From: Paragorgia papillata
Taxonomy: Eukaryota; Cnidaria; Anthozoa; Scleralcyonacea; Coralliidae
Assembly: GCA_035771165.1 (NCBI GenBank)
Contig: JAWNZC010000177.1
Span: 1-64,000, forward strand
Direction of reading: 5' to 3'
DNA: 64,000 nt
Shown here piece by piece: positions 1 to 13,400 of this stretch. How positions within the stretch are numbered: position 1 is the first letter of the stretch; each line of letters begins with the position of its first letter. The notes under the pieces were generated by a model, which saw only the letters and a program-made list of their open reading frames with translations, was not told the DNA's origin and made no database searches. The translations under genes were made by a program, and so were the position numbers.

Positions 1-57
1 CCCAAATAAAGTCATAAAAATCGATTTGCGCCTCAGGCGTCGAGACTTATATATTTG

Positions 58-74
58 GAAAGCCCGCCAGGCGG
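58..74. other. Representative conserved hairpin of the 128-bp monomer
   Basis: AGCCCGC-CAG-GCGGGCT: a perfect 7-bp stem with a 3-nt loop, recurring in nearly every monomer of 1-20125. The main polymorphism, CAG versus GAG, lies in the loop and leaves the stem intact. A second near-palindrome, CGCCTCAGGCG, lies about 27 bp upstream in each monomer, and ATCGAT lies just before that. Function is unknown. Confidence 0.8.
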
Positions 75-3000
75 GCTACCCGAATTTGAAGGTTTGGTCG
101 CGTGACACCCAAAACTGTGGGCGTGGCAGCCCAAATAAGGTCATAAAATCGATTTGCGCCTCAGGCGTCGTCGAGACTTATATATTTGGAAAGCCCGCCA
201 GGCGGGCTACCCGAATTTGAAGGTTTGGTCGCGTGACACCCAAAACTGTGGGCGTGGCAGCCCAAAAAAGGTCATAAAATCGATTTGCGCCTCAGGCGTC
301 GAGACTTATAATATTTGGAAAGCCCGCCAGGCGGGCTACCCGAATTTGAAGGTTTGTGACGTCACACCCAAAACTGTGGGCGTGGCAGCCCAAATAAGGT
401 CATAAAATCGATTTGACGCCTCAGGCGTCGAGACTTATATATTTGGAAAGCCCGCGAGGCGGGCTAACCCGAATTTGAAGGTTTGGGTCGACGTCACACC
501 CAAAACTGTGGGCGTGGCAGCCCAAATAAGGTCATAAAATCGATTTTGCGCCTCAGGCGTCGAGACTTATATATTTGGAAAGCCCGCGAGGCGGGCTACC
601 CGAATTTGAAGGTTTGGGGACGTCACACCCAAAACTGTGGGCGTGGCAGCCCAAATAAGGTCATAAAATCGATTTGCGCCTCAGGCGTCGAGACTTATAT
701 ATTTGGAAAGCCCGCCAGGCGGGCTACCCGAATTTGAAGGTTTGGTCGCGTGACACCCAAAACTGTGGGCGTGGCAGCCCAAATAAGGTCATAAAATCGA
801 TTTCGCCTCAGGCGTCGAGACTTATATATTTGGAAAGCCCGCAGGCGGGCTACCCGAATTTGAAGGTTGACGTCACACCCAAAACTGTGGGCGTGGCAGC
901 CCAAATAAGGTCATAAAATCGATTGCGCCTCAGGCGTCGAGACTTATATATTTGGAAAGCCGCGCAGGCGGGCTACCCGAATTTGCAGGTTTGGGGACGT
1001 GACACCCAAAACTGTGGGCGTGGCAGCCCAAATAAGGTCATAAAATCGATTGCGCCTCAGCGTCGAGACTTATATATTTGGAAAGCCCGCGAGGCGGGCT
1101 ACCCGAATTTGAAGGTTTGGTCGCGTGACACCCAAAACTGTGGGCGTGGCAGCCCAAATAAGGTCATAAAATCGATTAACGCCTCAGGCGTCGAGACTTA
1201 TATATTTGGAAAGCCCGCGAGGCGGGCTACCCGAATTTGAAGGTTTGGGACGTCACACCCAAAACTGTGGCGTGGCAGCCCAAATAAGGTCATAAAATCG
1301 ATTAACGCCTCAGGCGTCGAGACTTATATATTTGGAAAGCCCGCGAGGCGGGCTACCCGAATTTGCAGGTTTGGGGACGTCACACCCAAAACTGTGGGCG
1401 TGGCAGCCCAAATAAGGTCATAAAATCGATTAACGCCTCAGGCGTCGAGACTTATATATTTGGAAAGCCCGCCAGGCGGGCTACCCGAATTTGAAGTTTG
1501 GGGACGTGACACCCAAAACTGTGGGCGTGGCAGCCCAAATAAGGTCATAAAATCGATTTGCGCCTCAGGCGTCGAGACTTATATATTTGGAAAGCCCGCG
1601 AGGCGGGCTACCCGAATTTGCAGGTTTGGGACGTCACACCCAAAACTGTGGGCGTGGCAGCCCAAATAAGGTCATAAAATCGATTAAACGCCTCAGGCGT
1701 CGAGACTTATATATTTGGAAAGCCCGCGAGGCGGGCTAACCCGAATTTGCAGGTTTGGGGACGTCACACCCAAAACTGTGGGCGTGGCAGCCCAAATAAG
1801 GTCATAAAATCGATTAACGCCTCAGGCGTCGAGACTTATATATTTGGAAAGCCCGCCAGGCGGGCTACCCGAATTTGAAGGTTTGGGGACGTGACACACC
1901 CAAAACTGTGGGCGTGGCAGCCCAAATAAGGTCATAAAATCGATTAACGCCTCAGGCGTCGAGACTTATATATTTGGAAAGCCCGCCAGGCGGGCTACCC
2001 GAATTTGCAGGTTTGGGGACGTCACACCCAAAACTGTGGGCGTGGCAGCCCAAATAAGGTCATAAAATCGATTTGCGCCTCAGGCGTCGAGACTTATATA
2101 TTTGGAAAGCCCGCCAGGCGGGCTACCCGAATTTGAAGGTTTGGGTCGCGTGACACCCAAAACTGTGGGCGTGGCAAGCCCAAATAAGGTCATAAAATCG
2201 ATTTAACGCCTCAGGCGTCGAGACTTATATATTTGGAAAGCCCGCGAGGCGGGCTACCCGAATTTGAAGGTTTGGGGACGTGACACCCAAAACTGTGGGC
2301 GTGGCAGCCCAAATAAGGTCATAAAATCGATTTGCGCCTCAGGCGTCGAGACTTATATATTTGGAAAGCCCGCCAGGCGGGCTACCCGAATTTGAAGGTT
2401 TGGGGACGTGACACCCAAAACTGTGGGCGTGGCAGCCCAAATAAGGTCATAAAATCGATTTGCGCCTCAGGCGTCGAGACTTATATATTTGGAAAGCCCG
2501 CCGAGGCGGGCTACCCGAATTTGCAGGTTTGGGGACGTGACACCCAAAACTGTGGGCGTGGCAGCCCAAATAAGGTCATAAAATCGATTTGCGCCTCAGG
2601 CGTCGAGACTTATATATTTGGAAAGCCCGCCAGGCGGGCTACCCGAATTTGAAGGTTTGGTCGACGTGACACCCAAAACTGTGGGCGTGGCAGCCCAAAT
2701 AAGGTCATAAAATCGATTTGCGCCTCAGGCGTCGAGACTTATATATTTGGAAAGCCCGCCGAGGCGGGCTACCCGAATTTGAAGGTTTGGGGACGTCACA
2801 CACCCAAAACTGTGGGCGTGGCAAGCCCAAATAAGGTCATAAAATCGATTTGCGCCTCAGGCGTCGAGACTTATATATTTGGAAAGCCCGCCAGGCGGGC
2901 TACCCGAATTTTGAAGGTTTGGTCGCGTCACACCCAAAACTGTGGGCGTGGCAGCCCAAATAAGGTCATAAAATCGATTTGCGCCTCAGGCGTCGAGACT

Positions 3001-4462
3001 TATATATTTGGAAAGCCCGCCAGGCGGGCTACCCGAATTTGAAGGTTTGGTCGCGTGACACCCAAAACTGTGGGCGTGGCAGCCCAAATAAGGTCATAAA
3101 ATCGATTTGCGCCTCAGGCGTCGAGACTTATATATTTGGAAAGCCCGCCAGGCGGGCTACCCGAATTTGAAGGTTTGGTCGCGTGACAACCCAAAACTGT
3201 GGGCGTGGCAGCCCAAATAAGGTCATAAAATCGATTGCGCCTCAGGCGTCGAGACTTATATATTTGGAAAGCCCGCCAGGCGGGCTACCCGAATTTGAAG
3301 GTTTGGGGACGTCACACCCAAAACTGTGGGCGTGGCAGCCCAAATAAGGTCATAAAATCGATTTAACGCCTCAGGCGTCGAGACTTATATATTTGGAAAG
3401 CCGCGCAGGCGGGCTACCCGAATTTGAAGGTTTGGTCGCGTGACACCCAAAACTGTGGGCGTGGCAGCCCAAATAAGGTCATAAAATCGATTTGCGCCTC
3501 AGGCGTCGAGACTTATATATTTGGAAAGCCCGCCAGGCGGGCTACCCGAATTTGAAGGTTTGGGACGTGACACCCAAAACTGTGGGCGTGGCAGCCCAAA
3601 TAAGGTCATAAAATCGATTTGCGCCTCAGGCGTCGAGACTTATATATTTGGAAAGCCCGCCAGGCGGGCTACCCGAATTTGAAGGTTTGGTCGTCACACC
3701 CAAAACTGTGGGCGTGGCAGCCCAAATAAGGTCATAAAATCGATTAACGCCTCAGGCGTCGAGACTTATATATTTGGAAAGCCCGCGAGGCGGGCTACCC
3801 GAATTTGAAGGTTTGGTCGCGTGACACCCAAAACTGTGGGCGTGGCAGCCCAAATAAGGTCATAAAATCGATTTGCGCCTCAGGCGTCGAGACTTATATA
3901 TTTGGAAAGCCCGCGAGGCGGCTACCCGAATTTGAAGGTTTGGGGACGTGACACCCAAAACTGTGGGCGTGGCAGCCCAAATAAGGTCATAAAATCGATT
4001 TAACGCCTCAGGCGTCGAGACTTATATATTTGGAAAGCCCGCCAGGCGGGCTACCCGAATTTGAAGGTTTGGGTCGTCACACCCAAAACTGTGGGCGTGG
4101 CAGCCCAAATAAGGTCATAAAATCGATTTGCGCCTCAGGCGTCGAGACTTATATATTTGGAAAGCCCGCGAGGCGGGCTACCCGAATTTGAAGGTTTGGT
4201 CGCGTCACACCCAAAACTGTGGGCGTGGCAGCCCAAATAAGGTCATAAAATCGATTAACGCCTCAGGCGTCGAGACTTATATATTTGGAAAGCCCGCGAG
4301 GCGGGCTACCCGAATTTGAAGGTTTGGTGGACGTGACACACCCAAAACTGTGGGCGTGGCAGCCCAAATAAGGTCATAAAATCGATTTGCGCCTCAGGCG
4401 TCGAGACTTATATATTTGGAAAGCCCGCAGGCGGGCTACCCGAATTTGAAGGTTTGGTCGCG

Positions 4463-4470
4463 TGACGTCA
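4463..4470. other. Perfect TGACGTCA (CRE-like) in a recombinant monomer
   Basis: Most monomers have either GTCGCGTGAC or GGACGTCAC here. This one fuses them as GCGTGACGTCAC and so creates a full 8-bp palindrome. The same octamer occurs at 10242-10249 and 19544-19551. It matches the animal CREB/ATF consensus, but in a satellite this is only a sequence match. Confidence 0.5.
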
Positions 4471-6000
4471 CACCCAAAACTGTGGGCGTGGCAGCCCAAA
4501 TAAGGTCATAAAATCGATTTGCGCCTCAGGCGTCGAGACTTATATATTTGGAAAGCCCGCGAGCGGGCTACCCGAATTTGAAGGTTTGGTCGCGTGACAC
4601 CCAAAACTGTGGGCGTGGCAGCCCAAATAAGGTCATATAAATCGATTGCGCCTCAGGCGTCGAGACTTATATATTTGGAAAGCCCGCGAGGCGGGCTACC
4701 CGAATTTGAAGGTTTGGGTCGCGTGACACCCAAAACTGTGGGCGTGGCAGCCCAAATAAGGTCATAAAATCGATTTGCGCCTCAGGCGTCGAGACTTATA
4801 TATTTGGAAAGCCCGCCAGGCGGGCTACCCGAATTTGAAGGTTTGGTCGCGTGACACCCAAAACTGTGGGCGTGGCAGCCCAAATAAGGTCATAAAATCG
4901 ATTTAACGCCTCAGGCGTCGAGACTTATATATTTGGAAAGCCCGCCAGGCGGGCTACCCGAATTTGCAGGTTTGGGGACGTCACACCCAAAACTGTGGGC
5001 GTGGCAGCCCAAATAAGGTCATAAAATCGATTGCGCCTCAGGCGTCGAGACTTATATATTTGGAAAGCCCGCGAGGCGGGCTACCCGAATTTGCAGGTTT
5101 GGGGACGTGACACCCAAAACTGTGGGCGTGGCAGCCCAAATAAGGTCATAAAATCGATTTAACGCCTCAGGCGTCGAGACTTATATATTTGGAAAGCCCG
5201 CCAGGCGGGCTACCCGAATTTGAAGGTTTGGGTCGCGTGACACCCAAAACTGTGGGCGTGGCAGCCCAAATAAGGTCATAAAATCGATTTGCGCCTCAGG
5301 CGTCGAGACTTATATATTTTGGAAAGCCCGCCAGGCGGGCTACCCGAATTTGAAGGTTTGGTCGCGTGACACCCAAAACTGTGGGCGTGGCAAGCCCAAA
5401 TAAGGTCATAAAATCGATTGCGCCTCAGGCGTCGAGACTTATATATTTGGAAAGCCCGCCAGGCGGGCTACCCGAATTTGAAGGTTTGGTCGCGTGACAC
5501 CCAAAACTGTGGGCGTGGCAGCCCAAATAAGGTCATAAAATCGATTTGCGCCTCAGGCGTCGAGACTTATATATTTGGAAAGCCCGCCGAGGCGGGCTAC
5601 CCGAATTTGAAGGTTTTGGGACGTCACACCCAAACTGTGGGCGTGGCAACCCAAATAAGGTCATAAAATCGATTTAACGCCTCAGGCGTCGAGACTTATA
5701 TATTTGGAAAGCCCGCAGGCGGGCTACCCGAATTTGCAGGTTTGGGGACGTGACACCCAAAACTGTGGGCGTGGCAGCCCAAATAAGGTCATAAAATCGA
5801 TTTAACGCCTCAGGCGTCGAGACTTATATATTTGGAAAGCCCGCGAGGCGGGCTACCCGAATTTGAAGGTTTGGGTCGCGTGACACCCAAAACTGTGGGC
5901 GTGGCAGCCCAAATAAGGTCATAAAATCGATTTAACGCCTCAGGCGTCGAGACTTATATATTTGGAAAGCCCGCCAGGCGGGCTACCCGAATTTGAAGGT

Positions 6001-9000
6001 TTGGGGACGTCACACCCAAAACTGTGGGCGTGGCAGCCCAAATAAGGTCATAAAATCGATTAACGCCTCAGGCGTCGAGACTTATATATTTGGAAAGCCC
6101 GCAGGCGGGCTACCCGAATTTGCAGGTTTGGGGACGTCACACCCAAAAACTGTGGGCGTGGCAGCCCAAATAAGGTCATAAAATCGATTAACGCCTCAGG
6201 CGTCGAGACTTATATATTTGGAAAGCCCGCGAGGCGGGCTACCCGAATTTGCAGGTTTGGGGACGTCCACACCCAAAACTGTGGGCGTGGCAGCCCAAAT
6301 AAGGTCATAAAATCGATTAACGCCTCAGGCGTCGAGACTTATATATTTGGAAAGCCCGCGAGGCGGGCTACCCGAATTTGAAGGGTTTTGGGGACGTCAC
6401 ACCCAAAAACTGTGGGCGTGGCAGCCCAAATAAGGTCATAAAATCGATTAACGCCTCAGGCGTCGAGACTTATATATTTGGAAAGCCCGCGAGGCGGGCT
6501 ACCCGAATTTGAAGGTTTGGGGACGTCACACCCAAAACTGTGGGCGTGGCAGCCCAAATAAGGTCATAAAATCGATTAACGCCTCAGGCGTCGAGACTTA
6601 TATATTTGGAAAGCCCGCGAGGCGGGCTACCCGAATTTGCAGGTTTGGGACGTCGTGACACCCAAAACTGTGGGTGGCAGCCCAAATAAGGTCATAAAAT
6701 CGATTAACGCCTCAGGCGTCGAGACTTATATATTTGGAAAGCCCGCCGAGGCGGGCTACCCGAATTTGCAGGGTTATGGGGACGTCACACCCAAAACTGT
6801 GGGCGTGGCAGCCCAAATAAGGTCATAAAATCGATTAACGCCTCAGGCGTCGAGACTTATATATTTGGAAAGCCCGCGAGGCGGGCTACCCGAATTTGCA
6901 GGTTTGGGACGTCACACCCAAAACTGTGGGCGTGGCAGCCCAAATAAGGTCATAAAATCGATTTAACGCCTCAGGCGTCGAGACTTTATATTTGGAAAGC
7001 CCGCGAGGCGGGCTACCCGAATTTGCAGGTTTGGGGACGTCACACCCAAAACTGTGGGCGTGGCAGCCCAAATAAGGTCATAAAATCGATTAACGCCTCA
7101 GGCGTCGAGACTTATATATTTTTGGAAAGCCCGAGGCGGGCTACCCGAATTTGCAGGTTTGGTCGGCGTCACACCCAAAACTGTGGGCGTGGCAGCCCAA
7201 ATAAGGTCATAAAATCGATTAACGCCTCAGGCGTCGAGACTTATATATTTGGAAAGCCCGCGAGGCGGGCTACCCGAATTTGCAGGATTTGGGGACGTCG
7301 ACACCCAAAAACTGTGGGCGTGGCAGCCCAAATAAGGTCATAAAATCGATTAACGCCTCAGGCGTCGAGACTTATATATTTGGAAAGCCCGCGAGGCGGG
7401 CTACTACCCGAATTTGCAGGTTTGGGGACGTCACAACCCAAAACTGTGGGCGTGGCAGCCCAAATAAGGTCATAAAATCGATTTAACGCCTCAGGCGTCG
7501 AGACTTATATATTGGAAGCCCGCGAGGCGGGCTACCCGAATTTGAAGGTTTGTCCGCGTGACACCCAAAACTGTGGGCGTGGGCAGCCCAAATAAGGTCA
7601 TAAAAATCGATTAACGCCTCAGGCGTCGAGACTTATATATTTGGAAAGCCCGCGAGGCGGGCTACCCGAATTTGCAGGTTTTGGGGACGTCACACCCAAA
7701 ACTGTGGGCGTGGCAGCCCAAATAAGGTCATAAAATCGATTTAACGCCTCAGGCGTCGAGACTTATATATTTTGGAAAGCCCGCGAGGCGGGCTAACCCG
7801 AATTTGCAGGTATTGGGGACGTCACACCCAAAACTGTGGGCGTGGCAGCCCAAATAAGGTCATAAAATCGATTAACGCCTCAGGCGTCGAGACTTATATA
7901 TTTGGAAAGCCCGCGAGGCGGGCTACCCGAATTTGCAGGTTTGGGGACGTCACACCCAAAACTGTGGGCGTGGCAGCCCAAATAAGGTCATAAAATCGAT
8001 TAACGCCTCAGCGTCGAGACTTATATATTTGGAAAGCCCGCGAGGCGGGCTACCCGAATTTGCAGTTTTGGGGACGTCACACCCAAAACTGTGGGCGTGG
8101 CAGCCCAAATAAGGTCATAAAATCGATTAACGCCTCAGGCGTCGAGACTTATATATTTGGAAAGCCCGCGAGGCGGGCTACCCGAATTTGCAGGTTTGGG
8201 GACGTCACACCCAAAACTGTGGGCGTGGCAGCCCAAATAAGGTCATAAAATCGATTAACGCCTCAGGCGTCGAGACTTATATATTTGGAAACCCCGCGAG
8301 GCGGGCTACCCGAATTTGCAGGTTTGGGGACGTCACACCCACAACTGTGGCGTGGCAGCCCAAATAAGGTCATAAAATCGATTAACGCCTCAGGCGTCGA
8401 GACTTATATATTTGGAAAGCCCGAGATGCGGGATACCCGAATTTGCAGTGTTTGGTACGTCACACCCAAAACTGTGGGCGTGGCAGCCCAAATAAGGTCA
8501 TAAAATCGATTAACGCCTCAGGCGTCGAGACTTATATATTTGGAAAGCCCGCGGGCTACCCGAATTTGCAGGTTTGGGGACGTCACACCCAAAACGGTGG
8601 GCGTGGCAGCCCAAATAAGGTCATACAATCGATTTACGCCTCAGGCGTCGAGACTTATATTTATTTGGAAAGCCCGCGAGGCGGGCTACCCGAATTTGCA
8701 GGTTTGGGGACGTCACACCCAAAACTGTGGGCGTGGCAGCCCAAATAAGGTCATAAAATCGATTAACGCCTCAGCGTCGAGACTTATATATTTGGAAAGC
8801 CCGCGAGGCGGGCTACCCGAATTTGCAGGTTTGGGGACGTCACACCAAAACTGTGGGCGTGGCAGCCCAAATAAGGTCATAAAATCGATTAACGCCTCAG
8901 GCGTCGAGACTTATATATATTGGAAAGCCCGCGAGGCGGGCTACCCGAATTTGCAGGTTTGGGGACGTCACACCCAAAACTGTGGGCGTGGCAGCCCAAA

Positions 9001-12000
9001 TAAGGTCATAAAAATCGATTAACGCCTCAGGCGTCGAGACTTATATATTTGGAAAGCCCGCGAGGCGGGCTACCCGAATTTGCAGGTTTGGGGACGTCAC
9101 ACCCAAAACTGTGGGCGTGGCAGCCCAAATAAGGTCATAAAATCGATTAACGCCTCAGGCGTCGAGACTTATATATTTGGAAAGCCCGCGAGGCGGGCTA
9201 CCCGAATTTGCAGGTTTGGGACGTCACACCCAAAACTGTGGGCGTGGCAGCCCAAATAAGGTCATAAAATCGATTTAAACGCCTCAGGCGTCGAGACTTA
9301 TATATTTGGAAAGCCCGCGAGGCGGGCTACCCGAATTTGCAGGTTTGGGGACGTCACACCCAAAACTGTGGGCGTGGCAGCCCAAATAAGGTCATAAAAT
9401 CGATTAACGCCTCAGGCGTCGAGACTTATATATTTGGAAAGCCCGCGAGGCGGGCTACCCGAATTTGCAGGTTTTGGACGTCACACCCAAAACTGTGGGC
9501 GTGGGCAGCCCAAATAAGGTCATAAAATCGATTAACGCCTCAGGCGTCGAGACTTATATATTTGGAAAGCCCGCGAGGCGGGCTACCCGAATTTGCAGGT
9601 TTGGGGACGTCACACCCAAAACTGTGGGCGTGGCAGCCCAAATAAGGTCATAAAATCGATTAACGCCTCAGGCGTCGAGACTTATATATTTGGAAAGCCC
9701 GCGAGGCGGGCTACCCGAATTTGCAGGTTTGGGACGTCACACCCAAAACTGTGGGCGTGGCAGCCCAAATAAGGTCATAAAAATCGATTAACGCCTCAGG
9801 CGTCGAGACTTATATATTTGGAAAGCCCGCGAGGCGGGCTACCCGAATTTTGCAGGTTTGACGTCACACCCAAAACTGTGGGCGTGGCAGCCCAAATAAG
9901 GTCATAAAATCGATTAACGCCTCAGGCGTCGAGACTTATATATTTGGAAAGCCCGCGAGGCGGGCTCCCCGAATTTGCAGGTTTGGGGACGTCACACCCA
10001 AAACTGTGGGCGTGGCAGCCCAAATAAGGTCATAAAATCGATTAACGCCTCAGGCGTCGAGACTTATATATTTGGAAAGCCCGCGAGGCGGGCTACCCGA
10101 ATTTGCAGGTTTGGGACGTCACACCCAAAACTGTGGGCGTGGCAGCCCAAATAAGGTCATAAAATCGATTAACGCCTCAGGCGTCGAGACTTATATATTT
10201 GGAAAGCCCGCGAGCGGGCTACCCGAATTTGCAGGTTTGGGTGACGTCACACCCAAAACTGTGGGCGTGGCAGCCCAAATAAGGTCATAAAATCGATTAA
10301 CGCCTCAGGCGTCGAGACTTATATATTTGGAAAGCCCGCGAGGCGGGCTACCCGAATTTGAAGGTTTGGGACGTCACACCCAAAACTGTGGGCGTGGCAG
10401 CCCAAATAAGGTCATAAAATCGATTAACGCCTCAGGCGTCGAGACTTATATATTTGGAAAGCCCGCGAGGCGGGCTACCCGAATTTGCAGTTTGGGGACG
10501 TCACAACCCAAAACTGTGGGCGTGGCAGCCCAAATAAGGTCATAAAATCGAATAAACCCTCAGGCGTCGAGACTTATATATTTGGAAAGCCCGCGAGGCG
10601 GGCTACCCGAATTTGAAGGTTTGGGGACGTCACACCCAAAACTGTGGGCGTGGCAGCCCAAATAAGGTCATAAAATCGATTAACGCCTCAGGCGTCGAGA
10701 CTTATATATTTGGAAAGCCCGCGAGGCGGGCTACCCGAATTTGCAGGTTTGGGGACGTCACACCCAAAACTGTGGGCGTGGCAGCCCAAATAAGGTCATA
10801 AAATCGATTAACGCCTCAGGCGTCGAGACTTATATATTTGGAAAGCCCGCGAGGCGGGCTACCCGAATTTGCAGGTTTGGGGACGTCACACCCAAAACTG
10901 TGGGCGTGGCAGCCCAAATAAGGTCATAAAATCGATTAACGCCTCAGGCGTCGAGACTTATATATTTGGAAAGCCCGCGAGGCGGGCTACCCGAATTTGC
11001 AGGTTTGGGACGTCACACCCAAAACTGTGGGCGTGGCAGCCCAAATAAGGTCATAAAATCGATTAACGCGTCGAGACTTATATATTTGGAAAGCCCGCGA
11101 GGCGGGCTACCCGAATTTGCAGGTTTGGGGACGTCACACCCAAAACTGTGGGCGTGGCAGCCCAAATAAGGTCATAAAATCGATTAACGCCTCAGGCGTC
11201 GAGACTTATATATTTGGAAAGCCCGCGAGGCGGGCTACCCGAATTTGCAGGGATGTTTTCGTCACACCCAAAACTGTGGGCGTGGCAGCCCAAATAAGGT
11301 CATAAAATCGATTAACGCCTCAGGCGTCGAGACTTATATATTTGGAAAGCCCGCGAGGCGGGCTACCCGAATTTGCAGGTTTGGGGACGTCACACCCAAA
11401 ACTGTGGGCGTGGCAGCCCAAATAAGGTCATAAAATCGATTAACGCCTCAGGCGTCGAGACTTATATTTGGAAAGCCCGCGAGGCGGGCTACCCGAATTT
11501 GCAGGTTTGGGGACGTCACACCCAAAACTGTGGGCGTGGCAGCCCAAATAAGGTCATAAAATCGATTAACGCCTCAGGCGTCGAGACTTTAATATTTGGA
11601 AAGCCCGCGAGGCGGGCTACCCGAATTTGCAGGTTTGGGGACGTCACACCCAAAACTGTGGGCGTGGCAGCCCAAATAAGGTCATAAAATCGATTAACGC
11701 CTCAGGCGTCGAGACTTATATATTTGGAAAGCCCGCGAGGCGGGCTACCCGAATTTGCAGGTTTGGGGACGTCACACCCAAAACTGTGGGCGTGGCAGCC
11801 CAAATAAGGTCATAAAATCGATTAACGCCTCAGGCGTCGAGACTTATATTTGGAAAGCCCGCGAGGCGGGCTACCCGAATTTGCAGGTTTGGGACGTCAC
11901 ACCCAAAAACTGTGGGCGTGCAGCCCAAATAAGGTCATAAAATCGATTAACGCCTCAGGCGTCGAGACTTATATATTTGGAAAGCCCGCGAGGCGGGCTA

Positions 12001-13400
12001 CCCGAATTTGCAGGTTTGGGGACGTCACACCCAAAACTGTGGGCGTGGCAGCCCAAATAAGGTCATAAAATCGATTAACGCCTCAGGCGTCGAGACTTAT
12101 ATATTTGGAAAGCCCGCGAGGCGGGCTACCCGAATTTGCAGGTTTGGGGACGTCACACCCAAAACTGTGGGCGTGGCAGCCCAAATAAGGTCATAAAATC
12201 GATTAACGCCTCAGGCGTCGAGACTTATATATTTGGAAAGCCCGCGAGGCGGGCTACCCGAATTTGCAGGTTTGGGGACGTCACACCCAAAACTGTGGGC
12301 GTGGCAGCCCAAATAAGGTCATAAAATCGATTAACGCCTCAGGCGTCGAGACTTATATATTTGGAAAGCCCGCGAGGCGGGCTACCCGAATTTGCAGGTT
12401 TTGGGGACGTCACACCCAAAACTGTGGGCGTGGCAGCCCAAATAAGGTCATAAAATCGATTAACGCCTCAGGCGTCGAGACTTATATATTTGGAAAGCCC
12501 GCGAGGCGGGCTACCCGAATTTGCAGGTTTGGGGACGTCACACCCAAAACTGTGGGCGTGGCAGCCCAAATAAGGTCATAAAATCGATTAACGCCTCAGG
12601 CGTCGAGACTTATATATTTGGAAAGCCCGCGAGGCGGGCTACCCGAATTTTGCAGGTTTGGGGACGTCACACACCCAAAACTGTGGGCGTGGCAGCCCAA
12701 ATAAGGTCATAAAATCGATTAACGCCTCAGGCGTCGAGACTTATATATTTGGAAAGCCCGCGAGGCGGGCTACCCGAATTTGCAGGTTTTGGGGACGTCA
12801 CAACCCAAAACTGTGGGCGTGGCAGCCCAAATAAGGTCATAAAATCGATTAACGCCTCAGGCGTCGAGACTTATATATTTGGAAAGCCCGCGAGGCGGGC
12901 TACCCGAATTTGCAGGTTTTGGGACGTCACACCCAAAACTGTGGGCGTGGCAGCCCAAATAAGGTCATAAAATCGATTAACGCCTCAGGCGTCGAGACTT
13001 ATATATTTGGAAAGCCCGCGAGGCGGGCTACCCGAATTTGCAGGTTTGGGACGTCACACCCAAAACTGTGGGCGTGGCAGCCCAAATAAGGTCATAAAAT
13101 CGATTAACGCCTCAGGCGTCGAGACTTATATATTTGGAAAGCCCGCGAGGCGGGCTACCCGAATTTGCAGGTTTGGGGACGTCACACCCAAAACTGTGGG
13201 CGTGGCAGCCCAAATAAGGTCATAAAATCGATTAACGCCTCAGGCGTCGAGACTTATATATTTGGAAAGCCCGCGAGGCGGGCTACCCGAATTTGCAGGT
13301 TTGGGGACGTCACACCCAAAACTGTGGGCGTGGCAGCCCAAATAAGGTCATAAAATCGATTAACGCCTCAGGCGTCGAGACTTATATATTTGGAAAGCCC
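6001..13400. repeat. 128-bp satellite array, zone II (homogeneous core)
   Basis: About 58 monomers nearly all of one subfamily: GATTAACGCC, loop GAG, TTTGCAGG and GGGGACGTCAC. Stretches such as 11941-12330 contain consecutive monomers that look identical at exactly 128-bp spacing. Variation is mostly single-base indels in short G or A runs, for example TTTGGGG versus TTTGGG before ACGTC. There are also occasional deletions inside the two hairpins (8547-8558, 11066-11071). The homogeneity points to recent amplification or gene conversion. Confidence 0.95.

Larger units (their letters stand above)
1..6000. repeat. 128-bp satellite array, zone I (mixed variants)
   Basis: About 47 head-to-tail monomers of roughly 128 bp; the array is cut by the window start. 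Each monomer begins with CCCAAATAAGGTCATAAAAT, followed by a ClaI-type ATCGAT, CGCCTCAGGCG, a TATATATT stretch, the hairpin AGCCCGC-(C/G)AG-GCGGGCT, CCCGAATTTG, a variable segment, then ACACCCAAAACTGTGGGCGT. Two alleles recur at several sites: GATTTGCGCC versus GATTAACGCC, hairpin loop CAG versus GAG, TTTGAAGG versus TTTGCAGG, and GGTCGCGTGAC versus GGGGACGTCAC. The alleles are intermixed here, as expected from recombination between subfamilies. Short ORFs run through it, but 128 is not a multiple of three and they break at each period. The zone boundary is approximate. Confidence 0.95.
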
